Positions 7,780-16,438 of a stretch of DNA of 64,000 bases are shown here, one piece after another. This stretch comes from Flavobacteriales bacterium UBA952 (GTDB lineage Bacteria; Bacteroidota; Bacteroidia; Flavobacteriales_D; Crocinitomicaceae), in NCBI GenBank assembly GCA_002293185.1, contig DBCS01000004.1, forward strand, positions 467,174-531,173. The letters are read 5' to 3'. The translations under genes and the position numbers were made by a program. Under the pieces are notes generated by a model that was not told the origin of the DNA, searched no databases, and worked only from the letters and a program-made list of their open reading frames with translations. Position 1 is the first letter of the stretch; each line of letters opens with the position of its first letter.

Positions 7780-8283
7780 TTAAGGCTTTGGATTTTCTAT
7801 TGCCTTGTGGGCAAAAGTAAGGCCCAACTTGAACCAACGGCCAGGCATTTCTACAAACCCTGCTTCGATGTACTGTGTATTGGTGAGGTTATTTACTTCC
7901 GCAAAAATTGTCAGGTTCCGATAAATAGGAACCAAAATTTTAGCATCCAACACTTGATATGAAGACTGCTCAATACGCTGCACCAATCGGCACGTAAGGT
8001 TCAATTGGACTTTCTCACTTAAATCAAACAATGCCTGCCCATTGAGTTGATGGCGCATGCTGGTGATGGCATATCTAGATTCTTGCGCGCTTGTAAAGTT
8101 GTGCGTGGCCGAAATGTACGTATAATTTAAATTCAGCTTGTTCGGGCCCCACGTTCCGCTTTTCTTGACATTGAATTGCAGACTCGTTTCCAAGCCTGTA
8201 AAAGATACATTGGCAATATTGACAGGCATCCAAGGGTTTGGATTGGGCGAAATCGCTGATACATCACGAACCCAATCAATCAT
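7780..8283 (-). pseudogene. C-terminal remnant of a TonB-dependent receptor (possibly BtuB-like)
   Basis: The 167 residues here correspond to the last beta-strands of an outer-membrane TonB-dependent receptor, proteins that are normally 600-900 residues. Alternating strands such as LNLNYTYISATH, the segment FAEVNNLTNTQYIEAGF and the ending RWFKLGLTF are typical barrel C-termini. The first residues (IDWVR, then PWMPVNIANV) resemble the vitamin B12/cobalamin-type receptor family. There is no signal peptide, plug domain or TonB box. An in-frame TAG lies five codons upstream of the ATG, so the ATG is likely an internal Met. I read it as the surviving 3' end after deletion, not a working gene. B12 uptake as the original role is an inference. 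Confidence 0.78.
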
Positions 8284-8380
8284 GTTGGTGTGCTAAATAT
8301 ACTTATTCGATTTCATATTCAAAAGAGTTGAATATTTGGGTATTTCCACAAAAACTGCAAAAATACGCAATGAAAAAGAA

Positions 8381-8662
8381 TCAGCGTTTGGATATCTTGT
8401 TACCGGTAATTTGGCGCTGAAGGGTGCATTTATGACGTCCCAATTCAAAACCGCGTTTGGCGCTGTGCTTGGTGGCTCTGCCCTGTACACGGGCACGCCA
8501 CATTCGCCATGAACTTGGTTTCATTTCTCTGCGCATTAAAGCAATGACTTCTGCTTCCTTGAGCCCAAATTGCAATGAGATGGCATCGAAGGGTGTGCGG
8601 TCTTCCCAGGCCATTTCAATGATACGGTCGATATCTCGTTCGGTAAGTTCCTTCAAATCCAT
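8381..8662 (-). CDS. TIGR03643 (DUF2805) family protein
   Basis: A 93-residue basic protein starting MDLKELTERDIDRI. The first 50 residues are predicted helical with EMAWEDRTPFDAI and FGLKEAEVIALMR, a helix-turn-helix-like pattern; the second half is basic with RRxM and RVQGRATKH segments. These match the small TIGR03643 family of unknown function, common in marine and freshwater bacteria. I chose the ATG at 8662 over an in-frame TTG at 8671. It faces away from the DUF2256 gene 39 nt off. As I recall, both families are often encoded near cryptochrome/photolyase-related genes; none lies in this window. Confidence 0.85.
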   Translation of the reverse strand: MDLKELTERDIDRIIEMAWEDRTPFDAISLQFGLKEAEVIALMRREMKPSSWRMWRARVQGRATKHSAKRGFELGRHKCTLQRQITGNKISKR

Positions 8663-8701
8663 ACTTAACAAACAACCTCAGCTTCTTTTTGTTGCTTATG
8701 T

Positions 8702-8845
8702 ATGAAAGGTGTCAAAAAACAAGATCTGCCTACAAAAATTTGCCTTACCTGTGCACGCCCCTATACTTGGCGAAAAAAATGGGAGAAAAACTGGGAGGAG
8801 GTTAAATATTGTTCAGATAGATGCCGCAATCAGCGCAATAAGTAA
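8702..8845 (+). CDS. DUF2256 family small zinc-ribbon-like protein
   Basis: A 47-residue protein in a reading frame from ATG 8702 to TAA 8843-8845. The sequence begins MKGVKKQDLPTKICLTC, continues with the aromatic-basic core RPYTWRKKWEKNW, and ends with YCSDRCRNQRNK. Cys14, Cys17, Cys37 and Cys41 form a CxxC...CxxxC set likely to bind zinc. This pattern is the DUF2256 family, whose function is unknown. It is divergent from TIGR03643, with which it commonly neighbours. Its last 16 bases overlap the 3' end of the convergent beta-mannosidase gene. It is below common gene-finder length limits. Confidence 0.88.
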   Translation: MKGVKKQDLPTKICLTCARPYTWRKKWEKNWEEVKYCSDRCRNQRNK

Positions 8846-11334
8846 GAGATTTTTTCTACCGTAGGAAGCTGCGTTTTATAGGTGAATGCCAATCGATGTT
8901 TCCCAGGTAAAAGCGTTTGGAAGTTTTGCTCGAAATGCAACTCTTGCTCGTTTGAAAAGAGCCATAAATCGACCAAAGGCTCTTGGGTTTCAATGACAAG
9001 CGCAGCGCTATTTGTAGTGGGATCTTGATGTTCTATTTGAAATTTAACTTGCGTTTCTGGTGCTTTCCTTTTATCAATAAACGAAAACAACCTTTCGTAG
9101 TTGTCATCCAAAATAACCTTCACAAAACCTGAATAATCAGCGTTTATAAAGGTTAATACTTGGGTTTTATATTGTTGAAGCGGATACGTTCTCCTCTCTT
9201 TTTTGATTGCTTTTCCCTTCGCATCATAAAATTGAAGCTCAACGGTAACTAAGGTATCGTCTGGGAGGTCGCTGGAGAGCACTAAAAAATGACTGTCCTC
9301 TTTGATCAATTCCAAAACGGCAATAGCTCGGTAATCTTCCTTTACTGCATAATGCAGGGCCTTCCAGTTGCTGTGGTCGTCTAGGCTAGACCAAGTTGGC
9401 GCTGGCCAGCAGTCGTTGAGTTGCCAAAAAATGGTACCCATGCAGCGCGGTGCATCGGCTCTGTGGCCTGCAATAGCGATACGCACCGCTTTTCGCTGGG
9501 TCAGTTGCGAATAATAGATAAACGTCTGAAAATCTTTGGCCTTGCCGTAATAGATTTTGGCGTGTTTTTCAATCATGCCATTGCCAACATAAGACTTCTG
9601 GTGGTTTTTCATGACCGAAGCATGCAGGCTTTGTTCGGAAAGTGGAGCAAAACGGTTGATTGTACTTGGCTCCGGGAAACTCTGAAAACCATACTCGGCA
9701 TTGAAGCGTCCAATTTTGTTTGCGAAATCGTGTAGTGGATCTTTACCATGCCACACTCCCCAGTAGTGCATAGTGCCGTAATTAAAATATTCATCTTTCC
9801 CCCAATTACTGAGTGGTGAGGTATGCACATAAGGGATACTTCCTGTAGTGAGTTCATTCACATGCCAAGGCAGCACCTGTCGAAACAACTTTTGATAGGC
9901 CTCCTCGATTTCTCGTTGCGCAGCTTCCTTTAAATTGTACTGGTTTTGGAATCCCCAATTTCTCCAGGCGACATCTACCTCATTGTTTCCATTGAAATAA
10001 ACCAATGACGGATGCGCTGCCAAGCGCGGAATTTGCTGCTTGATTTCTTCTGTAACCAAGGCTAAAAATGACGCGTCGCCGGGATACATGGCACATGCAA
10101 ACATGAAGTCGTGCCAGACCATAATTCCTGCACGGTCGCAGGCTTCCATAAATGCGCTAGGCGCATACATTCCACCACCCCAAACCCGGACCATATTGAA
10201 GTTAGCGGCCTGCATTTCGGGTATGAGCGCTACAAAAGCACTATCCAAGGCAGGGCCTGCAAATAGGCCAGGTGGAATCAGATTGGCTCCTTTTGCAAAG
10301 ATTTTTCGGCCATTGATTTCAAAGACAAACGAAGTGCCCCACTCGTCTTGTTCTTGCAAAAGTTTGGTTTGCCTAATTCCAAATGTATAGGGGTGCCGAT
10401 ACACTAATTGCCCTTTAGTATCAAAGAACAATAAGGTGTCTTGATACAGATGCGGTAAGCCATGCCCCACTGGCCACCACAACCGAGCATTTGGCAAGGT
10501 GAAGTTTTGATCCAAGTCAAACTGAAACAAAGATGAATCAGATTCCGCTCGGAAGGAACTCGTTGTTTCTTTAGAAATGAGAACTTGAACATCATTCAAA
10601 AGTTGACTTTTTACGGAAATCCCTTGTTGTTTTGTGGAGATCCTACCCTTCAGTTGAATTTGTGCCGACCCATCATTGTTTAAGGTTATTGTATTCACTA
10701 CAATATGTTCAACTTGAATATTCGATGGTCGGTCGATGGTAATTGGATACGCAAAACCGATCGTGTTGATGCGTGGCGCCCAATCCCAGCCAAATTGGTA
10801 TTGTGGTTTTCGGGTTAATGAAGCCACTTTAACCGAACCCGCGTCGTTGGGTGCTGGATAAGTAAATGCTTGATAAAGTTTAGATTTTGCATGATATTGA
10901 ACCGGAGATTCAATCTTGATATCAATTGTATTATACCCACATTGGAGCTCGTTTACATCGAGTGTAAATTGATAGTTCAAAAAGAAATTTTCTGCCTGAG
11001 CAATGAGCTTCCCATTAATAAAAACTTGCGCATAGGTATCCAAATTAGGGATGTCAAGGGTAAGATGCGTCTCATTAAAAAAGGCTTCGTTCAAAAAGAA
11101 TCGAGACCTAAAATGCCAAGTGTGGTCTTCTATCCATTGGTATTTGGCTTCGTTTTCACCGTAAAAAGGATCAGGTAGCTCACCAGTATGCCATAAATAT
11201 TCTTGTACTGTGCCTGCTTGGCCAAAAGGCAACCAAGTTTTCTGAATAGGATGATACATTTCCCAATCAAGTGTGACTTGTGTGAAGGAAAAATGAGTGC
11301 ACATGAAAAAAAGAAAAATAAGGACTAGTCTCAT
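8830..11334 (-). CDS. Exported GH2-family beta-mannosidase
   Basis: A glycoside hydrolase of 834 residues that releases terminal beta-linked mannose. From the ATG at 11334 it begins with a signal peptide (MRLVLIFLFFMCTHFSF). The GH2 layout follows: jelly-roll domain, immunoglobulin-like domain, then a TIM barrel with MVRVWGGGMYAPSAF. The acid/base Glu is in NGNNEVD (about residue 452) and the nucleophile Glu in FNAEYGFQSFP (about 547). RCMGTIFWQLNDCWPAPTW is the typical late-barrel segment. An in-frame start 26 codons upstream would overlap the preceding gene and remove the signal peptide from the N-terminus, so I rejected it. It starts 1 nt after the glycosylasparaginase stop, indicating joint expression and a shared role in glycan or glycoprotein use. 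Confidence 0.9.
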   Translation of the reverse strand: MRLVLIFLFFMCTHFSFTQVTLDWEMYHPIQKTWLPFGQAGTVQEYLWHTGELPDPFYGENEAKYQWIEDHTWHFRSRFFLNEAFFNETHLTLDIPNLDTYAQVFINGKLIAQAENFFLNYQFTLDVNELQCGYNTIDIKIESPVQYHAKSKLYQAFTYPAPNDAGSVKVASLTRKPQYQFGWDWAPRINTIGFAYPITIDRPSNIQVEHIVVNTITLNNDGSAQIQLKGRISTKQQGISVKSQLLNDVQVLISKETTSSFRAESDSSLFQFDLDQNFTLPNARLWWPVGHGLPHLYQDTLLFFDTKGQLVYRHPYTFGIRQTKLLQEQDEWGTSFVFEINGRKIFAKGANLIPPGLFAGPALDSAFVALIPEMQAANFNMVRVWGGGMYAPSAFMEACDRAGIMVWHDFMFACAMYPGDASFLALVTEEIKQQIPRLAAHPSLVYFNGNNEVDVAWRNWGFQNQYNLKEAAQREIEEAYQKLFRQVLPWHVNELTTGSIPYVHTSPLSNWGKDEYFNYGTMHYWGVWHGKDPLHDFANKIGRFNAEYGFQSFPEPSTINRFAPLSEQSLHASVMKNHQKSYVGNGMIEKHAKIYYGKAKDFQTFIYYSQLTQRKAVRIAIAGHRADAPRCMGTIFWQLNDCWPAPTWSSLDDHSNWKALHYAVKEDYRAIAVLELIKEDSHFLVLSSDLPDDTLVTVELQFYDAKGKAIKKERRTYPLQQYKTQVLTFINADYSGFVKVILDDNYERLFSFIDKRKAPETQVKFQIEHQDPTTNSAALVIETQEPLVDLWLFSNEQELHFEQNFQTLLPGKHRLAFTYKTQLPTVEKISYLLR

Positions 11335-11335
11335 T

Positions 11336-12325
11336 TTACCAGTTTCGGTCAAATTGCGCATCGATGAGCGCAGCGCCCTCGTTATGGCGCAGTGCAAAAT
11401 TAAAACCAGCATAAATGGAGTATGCCCCGTAATTCCCGTCTTTATCTATCGCGATAAAACCACATTGCAAACCAGTGAGGTCTTTGTGCTTACGCACAAT
11501 GCGCATGCAGGCTTCTTTGCAAGCAGCAAGAGGCGTATAACCATGGCGCATGAGCTCCACTACCGTGTGGCTGCCTGCTATCCGGACAATTGCTTCACCC
11601 AAACCAGTGGCTGTAGCCGCTCCAACTTCATTGTCTACAAATAGCCCAGCCCCAATGATGGGAGAATCTCCTACCCTGCCATGCATTTTATAGGCCCAAC
11701 CACTCGTGGTGCAGGCACCCGCAAATTGGCCTTTTGCATCCATTGCGATCATGCCGATGGTGTCGTGGTTTTCGTGGTTGATATCGGGTTTTTTGAATAA
11801 GTCTTTATTTTCTTTGCGCCATTTTTCATAATCTTTCTTGACCTCTGGGATGGGCATTTTGGCGGTTGCAAAGCCCTGCTCAAGGGCAAATTTATGGGCT
11901 CCTTCACCAACGAGCATGACGTGTTGGGTGCGGTCCATGACAGCGCGGGCCACACTAATTGGATGTGCAATTCCTTCCAAAAATGCAACAGCGCCGCAGC
12001 GGGAATCACCGCTCATGATGCAAGCATCTAGGGTAACGTGCCCATCGCGGTCTGGGCGGCCGCCTACACCAACGCTGCGGTTGCTGAGGTCTGCTTCTGT
12101 GACCATCACTCCCTTTTCAACAGCGTCTGTAGCGGAGCCACCTTTTTGTAGTTCAGCCCATGCAGCCTCATTGGCGGCCAAGCCGTGGTTCCAGGTAGAG
12201 AGTATAATAGCACCTCCCGCGTTACCTTCATATGACTTTGCCATAATTTGGCTTGCCTGACTTGGCTTCACGATACTCAATGCGCTTACTGCTGCACCAA
12301 AACGAATAAATTGTCTTCTTTTCAT
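11336..12325 (-). CDS. Exported N4-(beta-N-acetylglucosaminyl)-L-asparaginase (glycosylasparaginase)
   Basis: A 329-residue Ntn-hydrolase that cleaves the GlcNAc-Asn bond left after N-glycoprotein breakdown. The N-terminus MKRRQFIRFGAAVSALS has a twin-arginine-type RRxF motif and hydrophobic stretch, so Tat export is likely. The precursor is expected to self-cleave before Thr189 in NHDTIGMIA, freeing the catalytic threonine. GGRPDRDG and GRVGDSPIIGAGLF are family hallmarks. It sits between mltG (3 nt upstream) and beta-mannosidase (1 nt downstream). Distinguishing it from plant-type L-asparaginase/isoaspartyl peptidase rests on the GDSPIIGAG and DTIG context. Confidence 0.92.
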   Translation of the reverse strand: MKRRQFIRFGAAVSALSIVKPSQASQIMAKSYEGNAGGAIILSTWNHGLAANEAAWAELQKGGSATDAVEKGVMVTEADLSNRSVGVGGRPDRDGHVTLDACIMSGDSRCGAVAFLEGIAHPISVARAVMDRTQHVMLVGEGAHKFALEQGFATAKMPIPEVKKDYEKWRKENKDLFKKPDINHENHDTIGMIAMDAKGQFAGACTTSGWAYKMHGRVGDSPIIGAGLFVDNEVGAATATGLGEAIVRIAGSHTVVELMRHGYTPLAACKEACMRIVRKHKDLTGLQCGFIAIDKDGNYGAYSIYAGFNFALRHNEGAALIDAQFDRNW

Positions 12326-12328
12326 ATC

Positions 12329-13408
12329 CTAACGTTTGCGAAGTTCAGCAGCCAACCAATTTTGAAATGCTTTTGCATTTTTGGCGTGCTCGGCGCCCGA
12401 GGCAGTAAAATTGTGTGTTCCAGAGTAATCAGGTTTGGCACACATAAAGATATAATTGTTTTGATCTGGTTCGAGCACCGCATCTACTACACCTATAGGA
12501 GGCAAATAAATGGGGCCTGGAGGCAAGCCTGCAATTTTATAGGTGTTATAAGGACAGTCGATGTCGCGGTGTATGGCTAGCAGACGTTGTACACCTTTGA
12601 GCTGCTCTCCCCAACAAAATTTAAAAGTTGGATCGGATTGCAATTTAACACCTTGCCTGATGCGGTTGAGATAAAGCCCTGCAATGATTGGCCATTCTTC
12701 AGATCTTCGGGCTTGTTCGGAATATACAATACTAGCAAGCGTAACGGCCTCACTAGGTGTTTGTAAGCCAACGCTCACCAGTTTAGCTTTGCGTTCGGGC
12801 GTCCAGAACTTTTTAAACTCTTGGGCCATTCGGTCCACGAATTGTACAGGTGTTTGGTCCCAATACAGTTCATAGGTGTTGGGGATAAAAAGCGCAGGTA
12901 ATTGTTCTAGGTTAAAACCCAACCGAGCGAGCGTTTGCCCGTTTTGAATGTAGCTCATGAATTGAGTGCTATCGAGATCGAGTTGCGTTTTTAACTTGCC
13001 TGCTAAATCTTGAAGCGTGCGGCAATTTTCAAAACTGATCGCAACGGTTTGCTCGGCATTGCCATTGCCGTTGCTATTGCTTTTAAAGCCATTCCAGATG
13101 TGACGATACGCCGTAGCGGGCTCGATGATATATTTACCCGGAGCAATATTGCGCGGATTCATTTCTTTTTCTGTTCCCACCATTTCAAAAAGGTCTGGCT
13201 TTGAAATAATTCCTTTCTGCTCGAGCAGGCGGGCAACGCTTTTCACATTTAATTGATTGTCTTTTGCAGACAGGTAAACAACCACCCCAGCGGAATTGCT
13301 AGACTTTTGAAAGGCGGCATAATAATATTTGAGCTGCGGCAATACAAAAAGCGTTAAACCCAATGCGAGCGCGCCTACTATTAATACTAATTTTTGTTTT
13401 GTAGACAT
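12329..13408 (-). CDS. mltG: Endolytic murein transglycosylase MltG
   Basis: A 359-residue inner-membrane lytic transglycosylase that cuts nascent glycan strands and sets their length. One N-terminal membrane helix (about residues 6-24) is followed by a LysM-like region and the YceG catalytic domain. The catalytic Glu is most likely Glu231 in LASIVYSEQ, followed by the conserved LNRIRQGVKLQSDPT segment, and YNTYKIAGLPPGPI is the C-terminal signature. The start overlaps the preceding acetyltransferase by 22 nt. Membership of the dapF operon fits a cell-wall role. Confidence 0.95.
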   Translation of the reverse strand: MSTKQKLVLIVGALALGLTLFVLPQLKYYYAAFQKSSNSAGVVVYLSAKDNQLNVKSVARLLEQKGIISKPDLFEMVGTEKEMNPRNIAPGKYIIEPATAYRHIWNGFKSNSNGNGNAEQTVAISFENCRTLQDLAGKLKTQLDLDSTQFMSYIQNGQTLARLGFNLEQLPALFIPNTYELYWDQTPVQFVDRMAQEFKKFWTPERKAKLVSVGLQTPSEAVTLASIVYSEQARRSEEWPIIAGLYLNRIRQGVKLQSDPTFKFCWGEQLKGVQRLLAIHRDIDCPYNTYKIAGLPPGPIYLPPIGVVDAVLEPDQNNYIFMCAKPDYSGTHNFTASGAEHAKNAKAFQNWLAAELRKR

Positions 13409-13917
13409 AATTGATAGGTAAGTTCGTCGAAATATTCATTTTTAAAACGCAGCCAATTATTGCGCGTTCCGGCATGAATGAAACCTGCTTTTTCAAAGAG
13501 TAAAATACTCGATTGATTATCGCCGTGTATTTGACAATACAAATTACGCAGTTCTAAAATTTCTTTGCAGTAGGTGGTAAACAGCTGCAAGGCCTCTGCA
13601 GCGTAGCCCTTCCGTTTGTCAGCATCGGCTGCAATTAGGATGCCAACGGCGCCATAACCATGCTTGAAATTGAGGTCGTATAAGTCAATAACACCCACAG
13701 GGCGTTCTTCTAGTGCCGTTTGAATGACCAAGCGCATTTGACCTGATTTGCGGATGTCAGATTGGTGTTCGATGAGCTGATGGATATCGAACAATGAAAA
13801 TGGCACCTCTGTGTTGGATACCTTCCAGTTATCCGGATTATTCTCCCACATGAAAATGGTGCTGGCGTCGTCCTTTTCGACCGCTCTCAAAACGACCAAA
13901 CTACCCTTCAAGCTCAT
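13387..13917 (-). CDS. GNAT-family N-acetyltransferase (RimJ/RimL type)
   Basis: A 176-residue acetyl-CoA-dependent acetyltransferase. The pattern is LRAVEKDDASTIFMWEN at the N-terminus, GVIDLYDLN in the middle, ADADKRKGYAAEAL as the acetyl-CoA pyrophosphate-binding region, and QIHGDNQSSILLFEKAGF near the C-terminus. These match the RimJ/RimL and spermidine-acetyltransferase-like branch. Substrate unknown. It overlaps dapF by 17 nt and mltG by 22 nt, so it is translated within that operon. Confidence 0.88.
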   Translation of the reverse strand: MSLKGSLVVLRAVEKDDASTIFMWENNPDNWKVSNTEVPFSLFDIHQLIEHQSDIRKSGQMRLVIQTALEERPVGVIDLYDLNFKHGYGAVGILIAADADKRKGYAAEALQLFTTYCKEILELRNLYCQIHGDNQSSILLFEKAGFIHAGTRNNWLRFKNEYFDELTYQLCLQNKN

Positions 13918-14686
13918 AAATTCCGTTATAAACGAGTTTTGCAGGCCCCGTAAGATAAATTTCAGAAAATGATTGATCGGCGTTCATTTGCCACTGCACC
14001 TGCAGAAGTCCACCTTTGGTTTGGACCTCAATGCTGCCTTTATTTCTTTGACGAAGTTGCGCAAACACCAGCGCTGCTGCGGTAACACCTGTACCACAAG
14101 AGAGGGTCTCGCCTTCAACACCGCGTTCATAGGTGGCCACACGAATACTATTTTCATGAAGCTCCATCAAGTTGACATTGATTCCGTCTTTTTGATAAGT
14201 GCTATTGTGACGAATAGCTCGGCCCAAGTTTATTACGTGATTGGAATCATGATTGGCATCGAGAAGGACATAATGTGGAGAACCCGTATGGAGTTCAAAT
14301 GCTTCGCCTATAGATTTAATTGGCTTTACATCATTCATTTTTAGTTTTACTTCATCTTGACAAAGCCATGCTTGGTGAACACCATCTATAGCGAGAAAAC
14401 GTGTGTCTGCCGCATGGAGCAAGCCTAGCCTTGCAGCAAAAGCAACAGCACAGCGCGCTCCGTTTCCACAAAAAGATTGCGTTCCATCTGCATTGTAATA
14501 AACCATTTCAAAATCATATCCTTCCGTGCGTTGAATAACAATAAGCCCATCGGCGCCTATGCCAAATTTGCGGTCACAAAGTTGCTGAATAGCCACAACA
14601 GACAATTTGTCATCTAAACTAGAGGTGTAGTCTAGCATAATGAAATCGTTGCCTGTGCCTTGATACTTGTAGAAAGGTAGTCTCAT
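13901..14686 (-). CDS. dapF: Diaminopimelate epimerase
   Basis: A 261-residue cytoplasmic PLP-independent epimerase that converts LL- to meso-diaminopimelate for lysine and peptidoglycan. The two catalytic cysteines are Cys73 in FCGNGARC and Cys197 in LSCGTGVTAA. The start MRLPFYKYQGTGNDF is the conserved family N-terminus. It heads a five-gene leftward run (dapF, acetyltransferase, mltG, glycosylasparaginase, beta-mannosidase). A TATTTTTG box (14697-14704) lies 10 nt upstream of the ATG. Confidence 0.96.
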   Translation of the reverse strand: MRLPFYKYQGTGNDFIMLDYTSSLDDKLSVVAIQQLCDRKFGIGADGLIVIQRTEGYDFEMVYYNADGTQSFCGNGARCAVAFAARLGLLHAADTRFLAIDGVHQAWLCQDEVKLKMNDVKPIKSIGEAFELHTGSPHYVLLDANHDSNHVINLGRAIRHNSTYQKDGINVNLMELHENSIRVATYERGVEGETLSCGTGVTAAALVFAQLRQRNKGSIEVQTKGGLLQVQWQMNADQSFSEIYLTGPAKLVYNGIYELEG

Positions 14687-14696
14687 TGTAGTTGAA

Positions 14697-14704
14697 CAAA
14701 AATA
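14697..14704 (-). promoter_or_regulatory. TAnnTTTG box for the dapF operon
   Basis: The minus strand reads TATTTTTG, 10 nt before the dapF ATG. It would drive the whole five-gene run down to 8830. Confidence 0.42.
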
Positions 14705-14805
14705 GTTGATTAATCGTTACGAATTCTTAACAAAATTTAACATTTTTTAGGCAATTTTTGGAACGCTATTTGCGTTTAATGTTGTGAAATTTAAAATCTG
14801 ACAGT

Positions 14806-16278
14806 ATGACACTCACCAGCACACTCAAATTATTTGGAATGGGAATCCTAGGTGGAACCCTTCCTCTGGCTACTTACGTCATTATTCAACATAATAGTAG
14901 CCGTTTATCAGATCAAGTTATTGACGGAAATCTCCGCACACCCATCCAACAAGTTGACTACCAAGGCGTACCCCAAGGGCTTGACTTCAGCGCTGCTGCA
15001 GAAAGTTCGGTACATTCCGTTGTACACATTACCACCAAAGTTGTGCAGACCACTTTTCAGCGCGATCCCTTTCAAGAATTCTTCTACGGGCCCGGCGCCG
15101 GAGGACGAGAATTCAAACAATATGGCGCCGGGGCCGGTTCAGGAGTCATTGTTTCCTCACAGGGTTATATCGTAACCAACAATCATGTCATTGACAACGC
15201 GAGTGAAATCCAAGTGATCTTGAATGACAACTCCAAATACGATGCAAAAGTGGTGGGCACAGACCCTTCCACCGATATTGCCGTTCTTAAAATTGAAGGT
15301 ACTAACTTTGCTGCCATACCAATAGGGAATTCAGACGAGCTCAGAATTGGAGAATGGGTTTTGGCCGTTGGCAACCCCTTTAACCTCACCTCTACGGTAA
15401 CGGCTGGCATTGTGTCGGCTAAAGCGCGTAACATCAATTTGCTCTCCGAACGCAGCTCCAAAGAAGTAGTTCCTATCGAGTCATTTATTCAAACCGATGC
15501 TGCCGTAAATCCAGGGAACAGCGGTGGAGCTTTGGTCAATACCCGAGGAGAGCTCATTGGCATCAATACAGCCATCGCTTCTCAAACGGGCTCTTATGCG
15601 GGCTATTCCTTTGCCGTTCCGGTAAATTTAGTTGATAAAGTCATTCGCGATCTCATCGATTTTGGTATCGTACAACGCGGGTATCTCGGTGTCCAAATAT
15701 CAGACATAACGCAAGAAATTAAAGAAAAAAATAAACTCCCCGACCTCAAAGGTGTATACATCGCTAAGGTAGTTGAAGGTGGTTCTGCAGACAAAGCAGG
15801 CCTCAAAGATGGCGATGTGATACTCAAGGTGGGCAGCAAGGAAGTCAATTCAGTGGCTGCTCTTCAAGAAGAGATCGGAAAGCGAAGACCTGGCGATAAA
15901 GTTTCGTTGAGCATCCGACAAAAAGACGGTGACCTACTCACCAAAGAACTCGTGCTGCGCAACCAAGACGGAGAAACCGAACTGATGTCCAAAGAAGAAA
16001 TTAGTAAAAACTATGCACTTGGCGCCACCTTCATCGAACTTACCGACAAAGAGAAAAAAGAGCTCAACATCAACCATGGTGTAAAAATCAAAACAATCAA
16101 TACGGGTAAACTCAAATCGCTCGGTTTAAAAGAAGGAGTCATCATTACAAAAATCAATAATGAGCCCATTGAAACCGTCGAAGAACTAACCCAAAAATTA
16201 AGTGGCGACAATAGAGGTATCTTACTTGAAATCATGGATGAAACGGGTAAAAAAGACTACCGAGGATTTGGATTATAA
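14806..16278 (+). CDS. Periplasmic HtrA/Deg-family serine endoprotease
   Basis: A 490-residue trypsin-like protease and chaperone of the DegP/DegQ family, with a membrane-anchoring or signal segment at residues 5-27. The catalytic triad is His127 (TNNHVID), Asp157 (TDIAVLK) and Ser239 (NPGNSGGAL). Two PDZ domains follow: the first from about 285 (GYLGVQIS), the second from about 400. The role is envelope protein quality control. The gene stands alone, divergent from dapF and 160 bp before the sigma factor gene. Which of DegP, DegQ or DegS it equals cannot be said; two PDZ domains favour DegP/DegQ. Confidence 0.95.
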   Translation: MTLTSTLKLFGMGILGGTLPLATYVIIQHNSSRLSDQVIDGNLRTPIQQVDYQGVPQGLDFSAAAESSVHSVVHITTKVVQTTFQRDPFQEFFYGPGAGGREFKQYGAGAGSGVIVSSQGYIVTNNHVIDNASEIQVILNDNSKYDAKVVGTDPSTDIAVLKIEGTNFAAIPIGNSDELRIGEWVLAVGNPFNLTSTVTAGIVSAKARNINLLSERSSKEVVPIESFIQTDAAVNPGNSGGALVNTRGELIGINTAIASQTGSYAGYSFAVPVNLVDKVIRDLIDFGIVQRGYLGVQISDITQEIKEKNKLPDLKGVYIAKVVEGGSADKAGLKDGDVILKVGSKEVNSVAALQEEIGKRRPGDKVSLSIRQKDGDLLTKELVLRNQDGETELMSKEEISKNYALGATFIELTDKEKKELNINHGVKIKTINTGKLKSLGLKEGVIITKINNEPIETVEELTQKLSGDNRGILLEIMDETGKKDYRGFGL

Positions 16279-16438
16279 TTCAAAATCATTTTTTGCAACT
16301 GCGTTGAAAAAGTTAAGAACTCGTTAATAACTCCGTAAAAAAAGCCTATTTCAGATTTTTTTATCCCTGATTTTCGACGTTACTTTGCTCAACAAGCAGT
16401 AGTTAAACTCTACCTAGTAAACAAGTATAGATAAGCGC

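Noticed and set aside
8293..8496. A 67-codon minus-strand frame overlapping the TIGR03643 gene
   Set aside because: It is in another frame of a well-supported gene and shows no family features.
11335..11412. Longer N-terminus for beta-mannosidase
   Set aside because: It overlaps the glycosylasparaginase gene and would bury the signal peptide 26 residues inside the protein.
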